Assembly (NCBI GenBank): GCA_014874485.1
Contig: JADBJK010000024.1
Span: forward strand, 1 to 64,000
Length of the DNA stretch: 64,000 nt
From: Chloroflexota bacterium
Lineage (GTDB): Bacteria; Chloroflexota; Anaerolineae; DTLA01
Reading direction: 5' to 3'
The notes below the pieces were generated by a model. That model made no database searches. It was not told the DNA's origin and was given only the letters and a program-made list of their open reading frames with translations. The position numbers and the translations under genes were made by a program. Of the stretch, positions 41,473 through 49,984 are shown piece by piece. Position 1 is the first letter of the stretch; every line of letters begins with the position of its first letter.

Positions 41473-43736
41473 CCGCCCAGCACCGCCCGCCACGCCTCGG
41501 CCAGTTCGCCGACATCCTGGAAGATGAGGTCGGGCTGGTAGGGCGATGCCAGTGCCTGCTCGCGGGTGGATACGCCCGACAGCACCATGATGGAGAACAG
41601 CCCCGCGCGGCTCGCGCCCAGAATGTCCGTCTCCAGGCGGTCGCCCAGCGCGGCCGTTGTCTCTTTCGCCGCGCCCAACCGCCGCATGGCGATTTCGTAC
41701 AGATGCTTTTCGGGCTTGCCGATGACCAGCGGCGACACGCCACTGGCAGCCTCCAGCAGGGCCAGCAGCGCGCCGTTGCCCGGGATTTCGCCTTCGGGCA
41801 CGGGGAGCGTCTTGTCGGGGTTCGTGCCCACGAAGAACGCGCCCGCGCGGATGAGCAACGTGGCCCGCGCAAGTTTCTCAAACGTTACCTGCCGATCCAT
41901 GCCCACGACCACGGCTTGCACGTCCTCGTTAGCCAGGACGAACCCCGCCGATGTCAGCGCCTCGCGCAGCCCCGTCTCGCCGATGACGTGGACGCGCGTC
42001 CCCTTCGGGTAGCGGGTCGCCAGGTAGTCCGCCGCCGCCAGCCCCGACGTCAGGATGGATTCGGGCGGGATATCCACACCCATGCGGGCCATCTTGGCCG
42101 AATACTCCTGCGGCGTGAGCGTGGAGTTGTTGGTGGCGAGCAGGAAGCGGATGCCCTTCTCGCGCAGGAACTGGAAGAATGGCACAATGCCGGGGATGGG
42201 TGCGTCGCCCCGGTACAGCACGCCGTCCATATCTACGATGAGGTTGCGGATGGATTTCAGCCGGTGCATCTGTTCTCCTTGTCGTCTGCGATGATGTTCT
42301 TCCAACGCCGCCTGGTACTGCTCTGGCGTGTCAATGTCGGTGAGAAGGCGCGGATCGGCGTGGACATGGGCCACACGGGACGAATCGCCGCGAATCAGGA
42401 CGCGGCAGCCTTGGTCGCCAGGGATGCGGTGGATTTCGTCAAATAGTTCCCGCGCGATGAGGGCCGGAATCCCGCGCACCTCGCCGCCCAGCGTCGCGAC
42501 GAGGGGTTTGCCCGCCTGCCGCCACGTAGCGATGATGTCGCCGATGAGTTGCGGCGGTATCCAGGGCATGTCGCACGGGACGAACACCATGGCGGCGCAG
42601 TCGGGCGGCAGGGCTTCCAGCGCAGCATGGAGCGATGTACTCTGCCCCTGCTCCCAGCGAGGGTTCACGACAACTTGGACTCGCGGTCTTTGCATGCGGG
42701 GCGCGATCTCGTCCGCGTGCGCGCCCAGCACCACGATGACCTCGTCCACCGGCGACCGCAGCAGGATGTCCAGCGCGTGCTCCACGAGCGTCCGGCCGCC
42801 GAACGGCAGGAGTTGCTTCGGCGTGCCCAGGCGGCTGGAACCGCCCGCGGCCAGCAGGACGCCGACCACGCGGCCCCTGGTGTCGGGCCCTGCCGAGGCT
42901 GCAGCGGCGTTGGGGGCCGCGATCGCCTTCGCCCACGGGCGTTCGCCAATCCACGCAACAACGAGGTGCGACACCGCGGCGTGCTTCAGCAGGGCCGCCA
43001 CGAGGGCGTCCGGCACCGGGAAGTCCGGCGTGGGCAGCGTGAGGATCGGCACGGCGCGGATGCCCGGCTTCCAGCCTTTCAGCCCGCCCTCGGCATGCGT
43101 CATCACGCGGGCTATCATCTCGGGCGTGAGGGTTGTGCCGAGAGGAACGCCCAGGATGCGCGCGACGCGCTCGGGGCGGTGGACGAATTGCTCCGTCAAG
43201 GGCTTGCCGAGGACGCCCAGGTGTGCCAGCGGCGACAGGACGGTCGTGGATGCGGGCAGTTGCGGCTCGTACTCGGCGGGTGCTTTGAGCCAGCGGTGGC
43301 GCGCGCCGTCGGCCTCCACGACAAGCGTTAGGTCGGGCAGGGCCGCGTGGATGCGGTCAATCTCGGCGGGCGTGGCGCCGGCGATCTTGGCGTCGGTCAG
43401 GGCGATGGGCTGCGCGACGCCGTCGCGGGCGCGGCACGCAGGGTCGCGCTGGGCCGACGGTTCGCCCGCGACCCAGGGCAATTGCCCGGCGTCCAGGGCC
43501 GCGCGGATGGCCGCGATGGCATCCTCGCGGTTGGCGAAAACGACGCGAATGCGGGGGTCGGGCGCGGGGAGCAGGGTCATGGTGGTGGCGCAGCAGGCGA
43601 CGGGTTCCCCCCGCGCCAGCAACTCCATGCCCAGCAGGGCGGTGAGGGTCGTCTTGCCGCCCGCGCCGACCAGCGCCAACACGTCGCCGCGCCGTAAACC
43701 GATTGCGTCTGCGAAAGTCACTTCACCTGTCTCCAA
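41469..43736 (-). CDS. YqeC-MocA-HAD triple-domain fusion
   Basis: 755 residues in one uninterrupted frame. Residues 1-285 match YqeC, the accessory protein linked to selenium-dependent Mo hydroxylases (LVGAGGKTTLTALLGMELL, LTLVVEADGARHRWLKAP). Residues about 290-480 match MocA-type molybdopterin cytidylyltransferase (VLLAAGGSSRLGTPKQLLPF, FVPCDMPWIPP, DIDTPEQY). Residues 490-755 are a NagD-like HAD phosphatase (IVDMDGVLYRGD, LLATNNS, GKPEKHLY, LGDRLETDILGA). The HAD part starts at an in-frame ATG (42269) with its own AAGGAG site, so it may also be made separately as 266 residues. The first two parts would mature the Mo cofactor of the hydroxylase at 15651. Confidence 0.83.
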   Translation of the reverse strand: METGEVTFADAIGLRRGDVLALVGAGGKTTLTALLGMELLARGEPVACCATTMTLLPAPDPRIRVVFANREDAIAAIRAALDAGQLPWVAGEPSAQRDPACRARDGVAQPIALTDAKIAGATPAEIDRIHAALPDLTLVVEADGARHRWLKAPAEYEPQLPASTTVLSPLAHLGVLGKPLTEQFVHRPERVARILGVPLGTTLTPEMIARVMTHAEGGLKGWKPGIRAVPILTLPTPDFPVPDALVAALLKHAAVSHLVVAWIGERPWAKAIAAPNAAAASAGPDTRGRVVGVLLAAGGSSRLGTPKQLLPFGGRTLVEHALDILLRSPVDEVIVVLGAHADEIAPRMQRPRVQVVVNPRWEQGQSTSLHAALEALPPDCAAMVFVPCDMPWIPPQLIGDIIATWRQAGKPLVATLGGEVRGIPALIARELFDEIHRIPGDQGCRVLIRGDSSRVAHVHADPRLLTDIDTPEQYQAALEEHHRRRQGEQMHRLKSIRNLIVDMDGVLYRGDAPIPGIVPFFQFLREKGIRFLLATNNSTLTPQEYSAKMARMGVDIPPESILTSGLAAADYLATRYPKGTRVHVIGETGLREALTSAGFVLANEDVQAVVVGMDRQVTFEKLARATLLIRAGAFFVGTNPDKTLPVPEGEIPGNGALLALLEAASGVSPLVIGKPEKHLYEIAMRRLGAAKETTAALGDRLETDILGASRAGLFSIMVLSGVSTREQALASPYQPDLIFQDVGELAEAWRAVLGG
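42269..42281 (-). promoter_or_regulatory. Internal ribosome-binding site and ATG of the HAD domain
   Basis: On the minus strand AAGGAGAACAG precedes an ATG (42269-42267) that is in frame with the fusion and begins MHRLKSIRNLIVDMDG, a normal start for a HAD phosphatase. It suggests internal initiation or a stop codon lost from the upstream gene. Confidence 0.6.
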
Positions 43737-43737
43737 A

Positions 43738-43871
43738 GAATCCCACCGCAGAGGACGCAGAGAACGCGGTCAGCGCCCAAGCCAAAGCCGAAGGCCAGCC
43801 GCCAAAGGCCATGGCCAAAGGCTAACGGCCAATGGCCCGACGCCCTTTCCCTCCGCGTCTCTGCGGTGAGC
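43738..43871. repeat. Dispersed CGCAGAG-type repeat and GCCAAAGGC-rich spacer
   Basis: CACCGCAGAGGACGCAGAGA at the left and CTCCGCGTCTCTGCGGTG at the right repeat the family seen at 1-152. Between them are several GCCAAAGGCC-like units. No gene. Confidence 0.5.
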
Positions 43872-45221
43872 CTATAGTCGTTTCCATGCCGCTTGGGCCA
43901 GTTCGCGCGAGCGGGCGGTGATGGCCTCCTCGTCCAGCGTGAGCAACTGGCGGTCGCGCATGAGGACGCGCCCCGCGCAGACCGTCGCCGTGATGGCCGA
44001 CGCCTCCAGGCCGAATAGGATGTGCCACGGCAGGTTGCCCGCCGTGAGCGGCGTCGTGGGGTGGTAGTCCAGGAATACCAGGTCGGCGCTCGCCCCGACG
44101 GTCAGTTCGCCGAGGGTCGTGTCGGGCCAGAAGATGCGGGCCAGGCGGGCGTTCTCGGCGTAGGCGATGCGAAACACCAGGTCGCCGGGCATGACGCGCG
44201 GGTCGCGCCGGGCCAGTTTGTGCACCAGGTACGCGGCCTTCATCTCCGCGAACATCTGATTGGAGAAGCCGTCGTTGCCGAGCGCCACGTTGACGCCGGC
44301 GCGGAGCATCTTCTCCACGGGCGCGACGCCCACCGCGTTGTTCATGTTGGAGCGCGGTTGATGGGTTACCCACGTGCCGGTCTCGGCCAGCGCGGCGATC
44401 TCGCCGTCGTCCACGTGCACGCAATGGCAGGCGATGGTCTTGGGGCCCAGGATGCCCGCGTCGCGCAGGCGGTGCGCCACCCGCTTGCCCGACTTCCGCA
44501 GCGAATCCTCCTCGTCGGCGACGTCCTCGGCGACGTGGACGTGGAAGCCCATGCCGAGGTCGCTGTTCGCGGCTATGCAGTCGGCCAGCGTCGCGTCCGA
44601 CAGCGTCAGCGAGGCGTGGAGTCCGAAGGCTGCAGCCAGCAGCGGGTTGGGGCGGGCACGCAGGGCTTTGGCGAAGCGCACGTTCTCGGCAATGCCGGCG
44701 CGGGCGCGTTCGGGGCCGTCGCGGTCGGTAACTTCGTAGCATAGGCTGGCGCGGACGCCGGCCTGCTGCACGGCCTCGGCGATGACGTTCAGCGAGCCGT
44801 CAATGGCGTTGGGGCTGGCGTGGTGGTCAATGAGCGTGGTCGTGCCGTGCTTCACCGCGTCCACCAGGCAGACCAGCGCGGAGTAGCGCACGTCCTCCGG
44901 CGTCAGGGCCTTGTCCAGCCGCCACCAGAGGCGCTCCAGAATCTGGGGGAAGTTGGCGGCCGGCTCGCCGGGAATGGCCATGCCGCGCGCGAAGGCCCCG
45001 TAGAAGTGAGTGTGGGCGCAGATGGCCGCGGGCATGACCAGTTGGCCGCCAGCGTCCCAGCGTTGGGCGTGCGGGTACTGTGCGGCCAGTTCGGCGGTCG
45101 CGCCGAGGGCGGCGATGCGGTCGCCCCGAATGAGCAGCGCGCCGTCTTCAATGAGTTGTGGCTCCGCGCCCAGCGTGGCGACGCGGGCGTGGGTGATGAG
45201 CAGTTCGGAGTTTGCGGACAT
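43872..45221 (-). CDS. SsnA-like aminohydrolase (amidohydrolase superfamily)
   Basis: 449 residues. Metal-binding motifs are AICAHTHFYGAFARG (HxH), GFHVHVAED, CHCVHVDD, and the Asp in LGNDGFSNQ. The chain resembles SsnA/chlorohydrolase-type deaminases, which are found in Mo-hydroxylase and purine catabolism clusters. It probably deaminates a purine or other N-heterocycle. Start ATG 45221 follows GGGAGGGGAAGCG. Its neighbours are the YqeC-MocA fusion and a YfcC-type carrier. Confidence 0.85.
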   Translation of the reverse strand: MSANSELLITHARVATLGAEPQLIEDGALLIRGDRIAALGATAELAAQYPHAQRWDAGGQLVMPAAICAHTHFYGAFARGMAIPGEPAANFPQILERLWWRLDKALTPEDVRYSALVCLVDAVKHGTTTLIDHHASPNAIDGSLNVIAEAVQQAGVRASLCYEVTDRDGPERARAGIAENVRFAKALRARPNPLLAAAFGLHASLTLSDATLADCIAANSDLGMGFHVHVAEDVADEEDSLRKSGKRVAHRLRDAGILGPKTIACHCVHVDDGEIAALAETGTWVTHQPRSNMNNAVGVAPVEKMLRAGVNVALGNDGFSNQMFAEMKAAYLVHKLARRDPRVMPGDLVFRIAYAENARLARIFWPDTTLGELTVGASADLVFLDYHPTTPLTAGNLPWHILFGLEASAITATVCAGRVLMRDRQLLTLDEEAITARSRELAQAAWKRL

Positions 45222-45266
45222 CGCTTCCCCTCCCGATTAGGATCGCGCGGGCCGTCGCGCAGGCCC

Positions 45267-45295
45267 ATTGTAGCCGACAGCGGGCGTCAGGGCAA
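45267..45295 (-). promoter_or_regulatory. Promoter of the SsnA-like gene
   Basis: TTGCCC (45290-45295) and TACAAT (45267-45272) are 17 bp apart on the minus strand. Confidence 0.55.
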
Positions 45296-45306
45296 GCGGC
45301 GCCGCC

Positions 45307-46755
45307 CTAGAACGGTCCATAGCCGATGGCTGTGCCGATGAGCAGGAACGCTACCGTCGCGACGATTACCCAGACCCACAGGGGCAGCGACCACTTGAGC
45401 CACTTGGCATAGGTTACCGACGTGAGGCCAAGCACGATGAGCAGCACCGGGTTGGTCGGGTACATCAGGTTGGAGAAGCCGTCGCCGAAGCAGTAGGCCG
45501 TTACGGTAACCTGTCGGGTGATGCCCACGAGGTCGGCCAGGGGGATGAGGATGGGCATCATCAGGAAGGCCTTGGCCGAACCCGACGCCACGAAGACCTC
45601 CATCACGAGGGCTACCCCGTAGATGGCGAGCGCGGCTAGGGCCGGGCTGGCCTGGGTGAACGGACGCGCGGCGTAGTGCAGGATGGTGTCCATCACCCCG
45701 CCGCTGACCACGATGTGCTTGATGCTCACCGCCATCAGGATGAGCACGATGCCCGGCGCGATGCCGCCGATGCCCTGGCCGAGGGCCCTCCAGACCGCCC
45801 GCTTGTCCTTCTGGGCGATCAGTCCCGCGCCCACGCCGCCGACGAGGAACAGCAGGCCTACGAGCGGCAGGGCGAAATCCGACAGGACGGGGACGAACGG
45901 CCCGGCCACCAGCGTCAGCACGATGAGCAGGACGCAGACGCCGAACCACGCCATCGCCTTGCCCAGTCCCGGCGTGGCTGCCGAGAAGTCCACTCCTGAC
46001 GCGGCGAAGCGCGCCCGCTCGGCCTTGTCTTCGTCGTACACGGCCGATGTCTCGGGTGCGCGTTCCACCTTCTTGGCGTACCGCACCAGGAAGAGGGCCA
46101 GCAGCGCGTACAGCGTTAGGAAGATGATGAGCCGGAGCCAGGCCCCCGAAAACAGCGGGAGTTCGGCGATCTTCTGGGCCACGCCGATGGTGAAGGGGTT
46201 GGTGATGGCCGCCGAGAACCCCATGTTGGTGGCAAGGATGCTCATGCCCAGGCCCACCAGCGAGTCCCAGCCCAGGTAGAACGACAGCGCGACCATGAGC
46301 GGCACCAGCGGGACGACTTCCTCAAAGATGCCGAAGAAGGCGCCCAGTGCCATGAAGAAGAACGAGACGCTCACCAGGAGCAGGTACTTGCGGCCGCCGG
46401 CCCACCGGACGATGCGCGCGATTCCCGCCCGTAGGATGCCGCTGGCGTCCAGCACGGCGAAGGCGCCGCCGACCATCAGGATGAACAGGATGATGGTGAT
46501 GACGACGATGTTGCCCGGCGCCCACAGCACCTCCACCGGCGCGGTGAGCCAGCGCCAGATGGGGTAATCGGGCCGCGCGGTGAACTGGAACGAGTCGGGC
46601 ACGAGCATCTCGCGGCCTGCCTCCAGCGTGCGCTGGTACGCGCCTGCGGGCAGAACGCGGGTCAGCACGCCCGCGGCCAGCATGAGGACGAACAGGATGA
46701 CGACGGACTGCAGGAAGGCTCGTGTGCTAATGTGCGCGCCGGGCTTGCTCTCCAT
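45307..46755 (-). CDS. YfcC-family membrane carrier
   Basis: 482 residues with about 12 helices. The DcuC/YfcC ion-transporter family pattern is seen in AYQRTLEAGREMLVPDSFQF, FSAAITNPFTIGVAQKIAEL and SGSAKAFLMMPILIPLADL. Family members move carboxylates or amino acids; here context suggests uptake of a purine- or nitrogen-related metabolite (inference). Start ATG 46755 follows GAAGGAGAACGAACGC. Confidence 0.85.
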   Translation of the reverse strand: MESKPGAHISTRAFLQSVVILFVLMLAAGVLTRVLPAGAYQRTLEAGREMLVPDSFQFTARPDYPIWRWLTAPVEVLWAPGNIVVITIILFILMVGGAFAVLDASGILRAGIARIVRWAGGRKYLLLVSVSFFFMALGAFFGIFEEVVPLVPLMVALSFYLGWDSLVGLGMSILATNMGFSAAITNPFTIGVAQKIAELPLFSGAWLRLIIFLTLYALLALFLVRYAKKVERAPETSAVYDEDKAERARFAASGVDFSAATPGLGKAMAWFGVCVLLIVLTLVAGPFVPVLSDFALPLVGLLFLVGGVGAGLIAQKDKRAVWRALGQGIGGIAPGIVLILMAVSIKHIVVSGGVMDTILHYAARPFTQASPALAALAIYGVALVMEVFVASGSAKAFLMMPILIPLADLVGITRQVTVTAYCFGDGFSNLMYPTNPVLLIVLGLTSVTYAKWLKWSLPLWVWVIVATVAFLLIGTAIGYGPF

Positions 46756-46800
46756 GCGTTCGTTCTCCTTCGCGTTGATGTGCGGGGCTTCGCAGCGGGC

Positions 46801-46829
46801 ATTCTACCGGAAGGGGTGCATGCGGTCAA
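46801..46829 (-). promoter_or_regulatory. Promoter of the YfcC-type carrier
   Basis: TTGACC (46824-46829) and TAGAAT (46801-46806) are 17 bp apart on the minus strand. Confidence 0.6.
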
Positions 46830-46884
46830 GCGGGAGGGGCGGGGCATTCAACGTTCTCCCCGACTGCGGAGATGATGAGGAACC

Positions 46885-47106
46885 TCAAAGTAGTTTGAGG
46901 AACTCATCCACACTCAAGCCCGCCTGCCTGATGATGGCGCGTAATGTACCTCTGTCCAGTTCTTTGTGATCAGGGACTACGATCTGCACAAAGGGGCTGT
47001 CTCTGCGAAGAATCACATGGCTCCCTTGCTGGCGCTTCTCGTAGAACCCAACCTTGCGGAGCGCAGCAACGCACTCCTTTCCAGAGATGCGCGGCAGCCT
47101 ATTCAT
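46885..47106 (-). CDS. hicA: HicA-type mRNA interferase toxin
   Basis: 73 residues. The double-stranded-RNA-binding-like fold with the active His (GSHVILRRDSPFVQIVVPDH) and Gly in GKECVAALRKVGF are typical of HicA/YcfA toxins, which cleave mRNA. It follows the HicB-like gene with a 4-nt overlap, so the antitoxin is made first. Confidence 0.88.
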   Translation of the reverse strand: MNRLPRISGKECVAALRKVGFYEKRQQGSHVILRRDSPFVQIVVPDHKELDRGTLRAIIRQAGLSVDEFLKLL

Positions 47107-47309
47107 ACGGCGACCAGCAAGGCCTCAAATCGCTCTTCTGGCACAGGCAGACCGTCTTCCTGGAGGGCCGAGATGTATCCTTGGATCGCCTCCCGGATGT
47201 TCGCAATGGCCTCCTCTTTGGTCTTACCCTGGCTAATGCACCCGGGCAGGCTCGGGCATTCAGCGACCCAGTATCCGTCTTCCCCAACGTATAGGATCAC
47301 CTGCCTCAT
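47103..47309 (-). CDS. hicB: HicB-type antitoxin
   Basis: 68 residues, the partial RNase H-fold domain of HicB (YVGEDGYWVAECPSLPGCIS, TKEEAIANIREAI) without a DNA-binding tail. It neutralises HicA. ATG 47309 has GGAGGTGAGGCG upstream. The promoter is at 47345. Confidence 0.88.
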   Translation of the reverse strand: MRQVILYVGEDGYWVAECPSLPGCISQGKTKEEAIANIREAIQGYISALQEDGLPVPEERFEALLVAV

Positions 47310-47344
47310 CGCCTCACCTCCGCTCGCTCCGTCTCTGATGCACG

Positions 47345-47373
47345 ATTCTATCACATCAGGTCGTGGGCGTCAA
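47345..47373 (-). promoter_or_regulatory. Promoter of hicBA
   Basis: TTGACG (47368-47373) and TAGAAT (47345-47350) are 17 bp apart. The same two hexamers and spacing occur at the next toxin-antitoxin unit (48159). Confidence 0.65.
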
Positions 47374-47393
47374 CGGGGGCTCAACGCCGTGTC

Positions 47394-47545
47394 GTAACAT
47401 ACACGGTGGGTGAGTTTGAGCGTCCCACCGGAGGCACGTGTACCGCGTGAGAAAGGACGTTGGTCGTCCACTCGTGGGCCGCAATTGGCCGGAGAGTGGC
47501 CATGTTCGCCCCACCGCGCGGCCAACCGCCCGCTATGTACAGACA
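47394..47545. repeat. 150-bp direct repeat, copy A
   Basis: Begins GTAACATACACGGTGGGTGA and contains GCGTCCCACCGGAGGCACGT, GTACCGCGTGAGAAAGGACG and GTGGCCATGTTCGCCCCACC. Copy B at 48209 is about 90% identical by eye. The pair flanks the DUF4258-YgiT genes. Confidence 0.8.
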
Positions 47546-47569
47546 CAGCCTCTGGTAGGCAAGGGCCTT

Positions 47570-47812
47570 CTATGTAACCCGGAAGGCCTGGCCCATCGGC
47601 TCGAACTCGGAAACCTCATGTTTCTCTAGTTTCTGGCGGATTTGCTCAAAGCGGCGGATGGTCTCCACGTCATAGAGCCGCTCGCCGCATCGCAGGCACA
47701 CGGATGCCCGGACCTTGACGACAGCCGTGTGAACGCCGCCCCTCAACAGTTTTTCCACTTCTTTTTCAACCAGCGGGCCACCGCAGACTGGACATGAATC
47801 AAAAGGTTTCAT
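47570..47812 (-). CDS. YgiT-type zinc-finger antitoxin-like protein
   Basis: 80 residues. CPVCGGPLVEKEVEK and CLRCGERLYDVE are the zinc ligands of the MqsA/YgiT N-terminal domain; a helical stretch follows (RRFEQIRQKLEKHEV). It overlaps the DUF4258 gene by 4 nt, the usual order for these pairs. The orphan at 24678 is a relative. Confidence 0.83.
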   Translation of the reverse strand: MKPFDSCPVCGGPLVEKEVEKLLRGGVHTAVVKVRASVCLRCGERLYDVETIRRFEQIRQKLEKHEVSEFEPMGQAFRVT

Positions 47813-48123
47813 TTCTTTATCCTCTTCCGCCAGTTGATCCACCGCAGTGGGTCAGGACGGTAGACGGTGATCAGGACGGCCCATTGTGTCTCTGGGTTGT
47901 ACGCCCAAACATTGTGTATGGGCTGTCCCACGAAACTCTCCCCGTGAATGAGGCAACTGGGGTACGGCTTATCATCAGGATAATCTTCAATGATCTCCCC
48001 TTGCAGAACGCTGAAGAATATTTCCTCAAAAGACAATCTATCCGCTTGTGCCTCCTCGTCGGCGTGGTCGGTAATGCGTATGCGACCATGACGGATGCAG
48101 TTGATGATGTCCTGGATGTGCAT
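47809..48123 (-). CDS. DUF4258 toxin-like protein
   Basis: 104 residues. The DUF4258 pattern is clear: RITDHADEEAQADRLSFEEI, then LQGEIIEDYPDDKPYPSCLI and HNVWAYNPETQWAVLITVYR. DUF4258 proteins are RelE/BrnT-like and often encoded with a YgiT zinc finger, as here. It is probably a toxin (inference). The start follows GAGTAGGCCA. Confidence 0.8.
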   Translation of the reverse strand: MHIQDIINCIRHGRIRITDHADEEAQADRLSFEEIFFSVLQGEIIEDYPDDKPYPSCLIHGESFVGQPIHNVWAYNPETQWAVLITVYRPDPLRWINWRKRIKK

Positions 48124-48158
48124 TGGCCTACTCTCATCAAATTCTGCTCTACACTTTC

Positions 48159-48187
48159 ATTCTAGCACCGCGAATCGCGTGCGTCAA
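48159..48187 (-). promoter_or_regulatory. Promoter of the DUF4258-YgiT pair
   Basis: TTGACG (48182-48187) and TAGAAT (48159-48164) are 17 bp apart on the minus strand, just inside repeat copy B. Confidence 0.65.
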
Positions 48188-48208
48188 TGCTGACTACTGC
48201 TTGTATCT

Positions 48209-48355
48209 GTAACATACACTGTGGGGGTGGGCGTCCCACCGGAGGCACGTGTACCGCGTGAGAAATGACGTTGGCCATCCACTCGGGGGCCGCAATTGGC
48301 CTGAGAGTGGCCATGTTCGCCCCACCGCGCGACCAATCAACCGCCTACATAGCAG
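48209..48355. repeat. 150-bp direct repeat, copy B
   Basis: Same orientation and content as copy A (47394), 815 bp away. The copies differ mainly in the first 30 bp and the last 25 bp. No coding function is seen. Confidence 0.8.
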
Positions 48356-48414
48356 ATGCTCAATGCTTGCACGTGCGACGTACCGCACAGGCGCGCCGCA
48401 CGTGCAATTCGGGC

Positions 48415-48881
48415 ACCTTCTGTCATTGCGAGCGAAGCCATCCAGCCGACCCACTTGCGACGCACCTCCGAGGTGCGTCGCAAGTGCCTTCGCACGTCAT
48501 TGCGAGCGAAGCGAAGCAATCTCACGCCGTAGAGATTGCTTCGGGGGCTGCGCCCCCTTCGCAATGACAACTTCTGCCTGTCATGCTGAGCGAAGCGAAG
48601 CATCTCGGTTGGCGAGATTCTGAGGCGCGGAGCGCCTCAGAATGACAGCGTCATCTGTCATGCTGAGCGAAGCGAAGCAATCTCACGCCGTAGAGATTGC
48701 TTCGGGGGCTGCGCCCCCTCGCAATGACAACTTCTGCCTGTCACGCTGAGCGAAGCGAAGCATCTCGGTTGGCGAGATTCTTCGCGGCTTCGCCGCTCAG
48801 AATGACAATCTACAGGGATTGCTTCGGGCACTCCGTGCCCTCGCAATGACACACTCAAGAATCCCTGTGGCAGAGTACTAG
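48415..48881. mobile_element. CTAG-bounded intergenic element (copy 5, enlarged)
   Basis: The right end on the minus strand is CTAGTACTCTGCCACAGGGA, TTCTTGAG, then TGTCATTGCGAGG. The interior has four or more GAAGC hairpin units, including two near-identical blocks of about 120 bp (from about 48500 and 48665) and a palindrome at 48452-48486. No clear left terminus. CTAG at 48878 holds the stop of the Ldh-type gene. 48356-48414 shows nothing. Confidence 0.5.
48452..48486. repeat. 35-nt perfect palindrome with compensatory change
   Basis: The arms are CACTTGCGACGCACCTC and its exact complement. Relative to 9733-9767, CACGTG became CACTTG on the left and CAAGTG on the right, so the stem stays perfect. 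Confidence 0.75.
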
Positions 48882-49984
48882 AAGTACTGCTCGTACCCCG
48901 CGATTTGCAACTCGTCGCGCATGATCTCCAACTCGCGGCGGAGATTCGGGTTCACGGGGATGCCCCGCTCCCGCACGACCTTCTCCATCTCCCATTCCTT
49001 CTCGCCCGCGACGTAGATGCGGTCGTGGCCTGGCTCCTTGCGCGAGTTCTGCAGGTCGCGCATGATCTGGCCCGTGATGCGCCGTGAGACTTCCAGCGGG
49101 ATGAAGTGCTCAATGTCAATGGCCAGGAAGAAGTGGCCGACCATGTACGGGCGGCGCGTGCCATCGGGCGCGTATCCCATCAGGTCGCGCAGGAAGGCTC
49201 CCTCGCTCAGCGATGCGCACAGGATTTCCACCATGGTGGCCAGGCCATAGCCCTTGTGCCCGCCGTACATCTCGCCCTGGCCGCCCAGGGGCAGGAACGC
49301 CGCCAGTCCCTTGTCTAGGTCCTTGAGGATCTTGTGCGGGTCGGTGGCGGGCTTGCCCTCGGCGTCAATGAGCCAGCCTTCGGGGACGGGCTTCTCGGCG
49401 CGGGCGAGGACCTCAATCTTGCCGCGCTGGGTGATGGGCGTAGCGCCGTCAAAGCAGAAGGGGAACGGCATGTCCGACGGCGCGGCGAAGGCGATGGGGT
49501 TGGTGCCCAGCATCGGCTCGGTGCCGAAGGTGGGGGCGATGGCGGGGCGGGCGTTGGTTACGGTGAAGCCCATCATCCCCTCGGCGGCGGCCATCAGCGG
49601 GTAGTAGCCTGCGATGCCGAAGTGGGTGGAGTTGCGCACGGCCACCGCACCCAGCCCGTAGCGGCGCGCCTTGTCCATGGCCAGGCGCATGGCGCGGTAC
49701 GCGATAACCTGGCCCATCCCATGGTGGCCGTCCACTAGGGCGGTGGTCTCCGTCTCCTTGACAATCTCAAACTGCGTTTGGGTGTGCTGGACACCTGCCT
49801 TGATGCGGTCGTAGTAATACTTCAGGCGGCCCACGCCGTGCGACTCAATGCCGCGCAGGTCCGAGGCGATGAGCACGTTGGTGCAGATGCGTGCCTCATC
49901 GGGCGGGACGCCCAGCGCCTGGAACACGTCCATCATGAAGTTCTCTATGACTTCCACGGGGATGTACGCAACATCGTCTGCCAT
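48878..49984 (-). CDS. Ldh2/MDH2-family NAD(P)H oxidoreductase
   Basis: 368 residues of the malate/L-lactate/ureidoglycolate dehydrogenase family (not the Rossmann type). Motifs are SDLRGIESHGVGRL with the catalytic His, VRNSTHFGIAGYY, and GTNPIAFAAPS. It oxidises a 2-hydroxy acid; the exact substrate (lactate, malate, ureidoglycolate) is not clear. The TAG stop is shared with the element at 48415. Confidence 0.9.
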   Translation of the reverse strand: MADDVAYIPVEVIENFMMDVFQALGVPPDEARICTNVLIASDLRGIESHGVGRLKYYYDRIKAGVQHTQTQFEIVKETETTALVDGHHGMGQVIAYRAMRLAMDKARRYGLGAVAVRNSTHFGIAGYYPLMAAAEGMMGFTVTNARPAIAPTFGTEPMLGTNPIAFAAPSDMPFPFCFDGATPITQRGKIEVLARAEKPVPEGWLIDAEGKPATDPHKILKDLDKGLAAFLPLGGQGEMYGGHKGYGLATMVEILCASLSEGAFLRDLMGYAPDGTRRPYMVGHFFLAIDIEHFIPLEVSRRITGQIMRDLQNSRKEPGHDRIYVAGEKEWEMEKVVRERGIPVNPNLRRELEIMRDELQIAGYEQYF

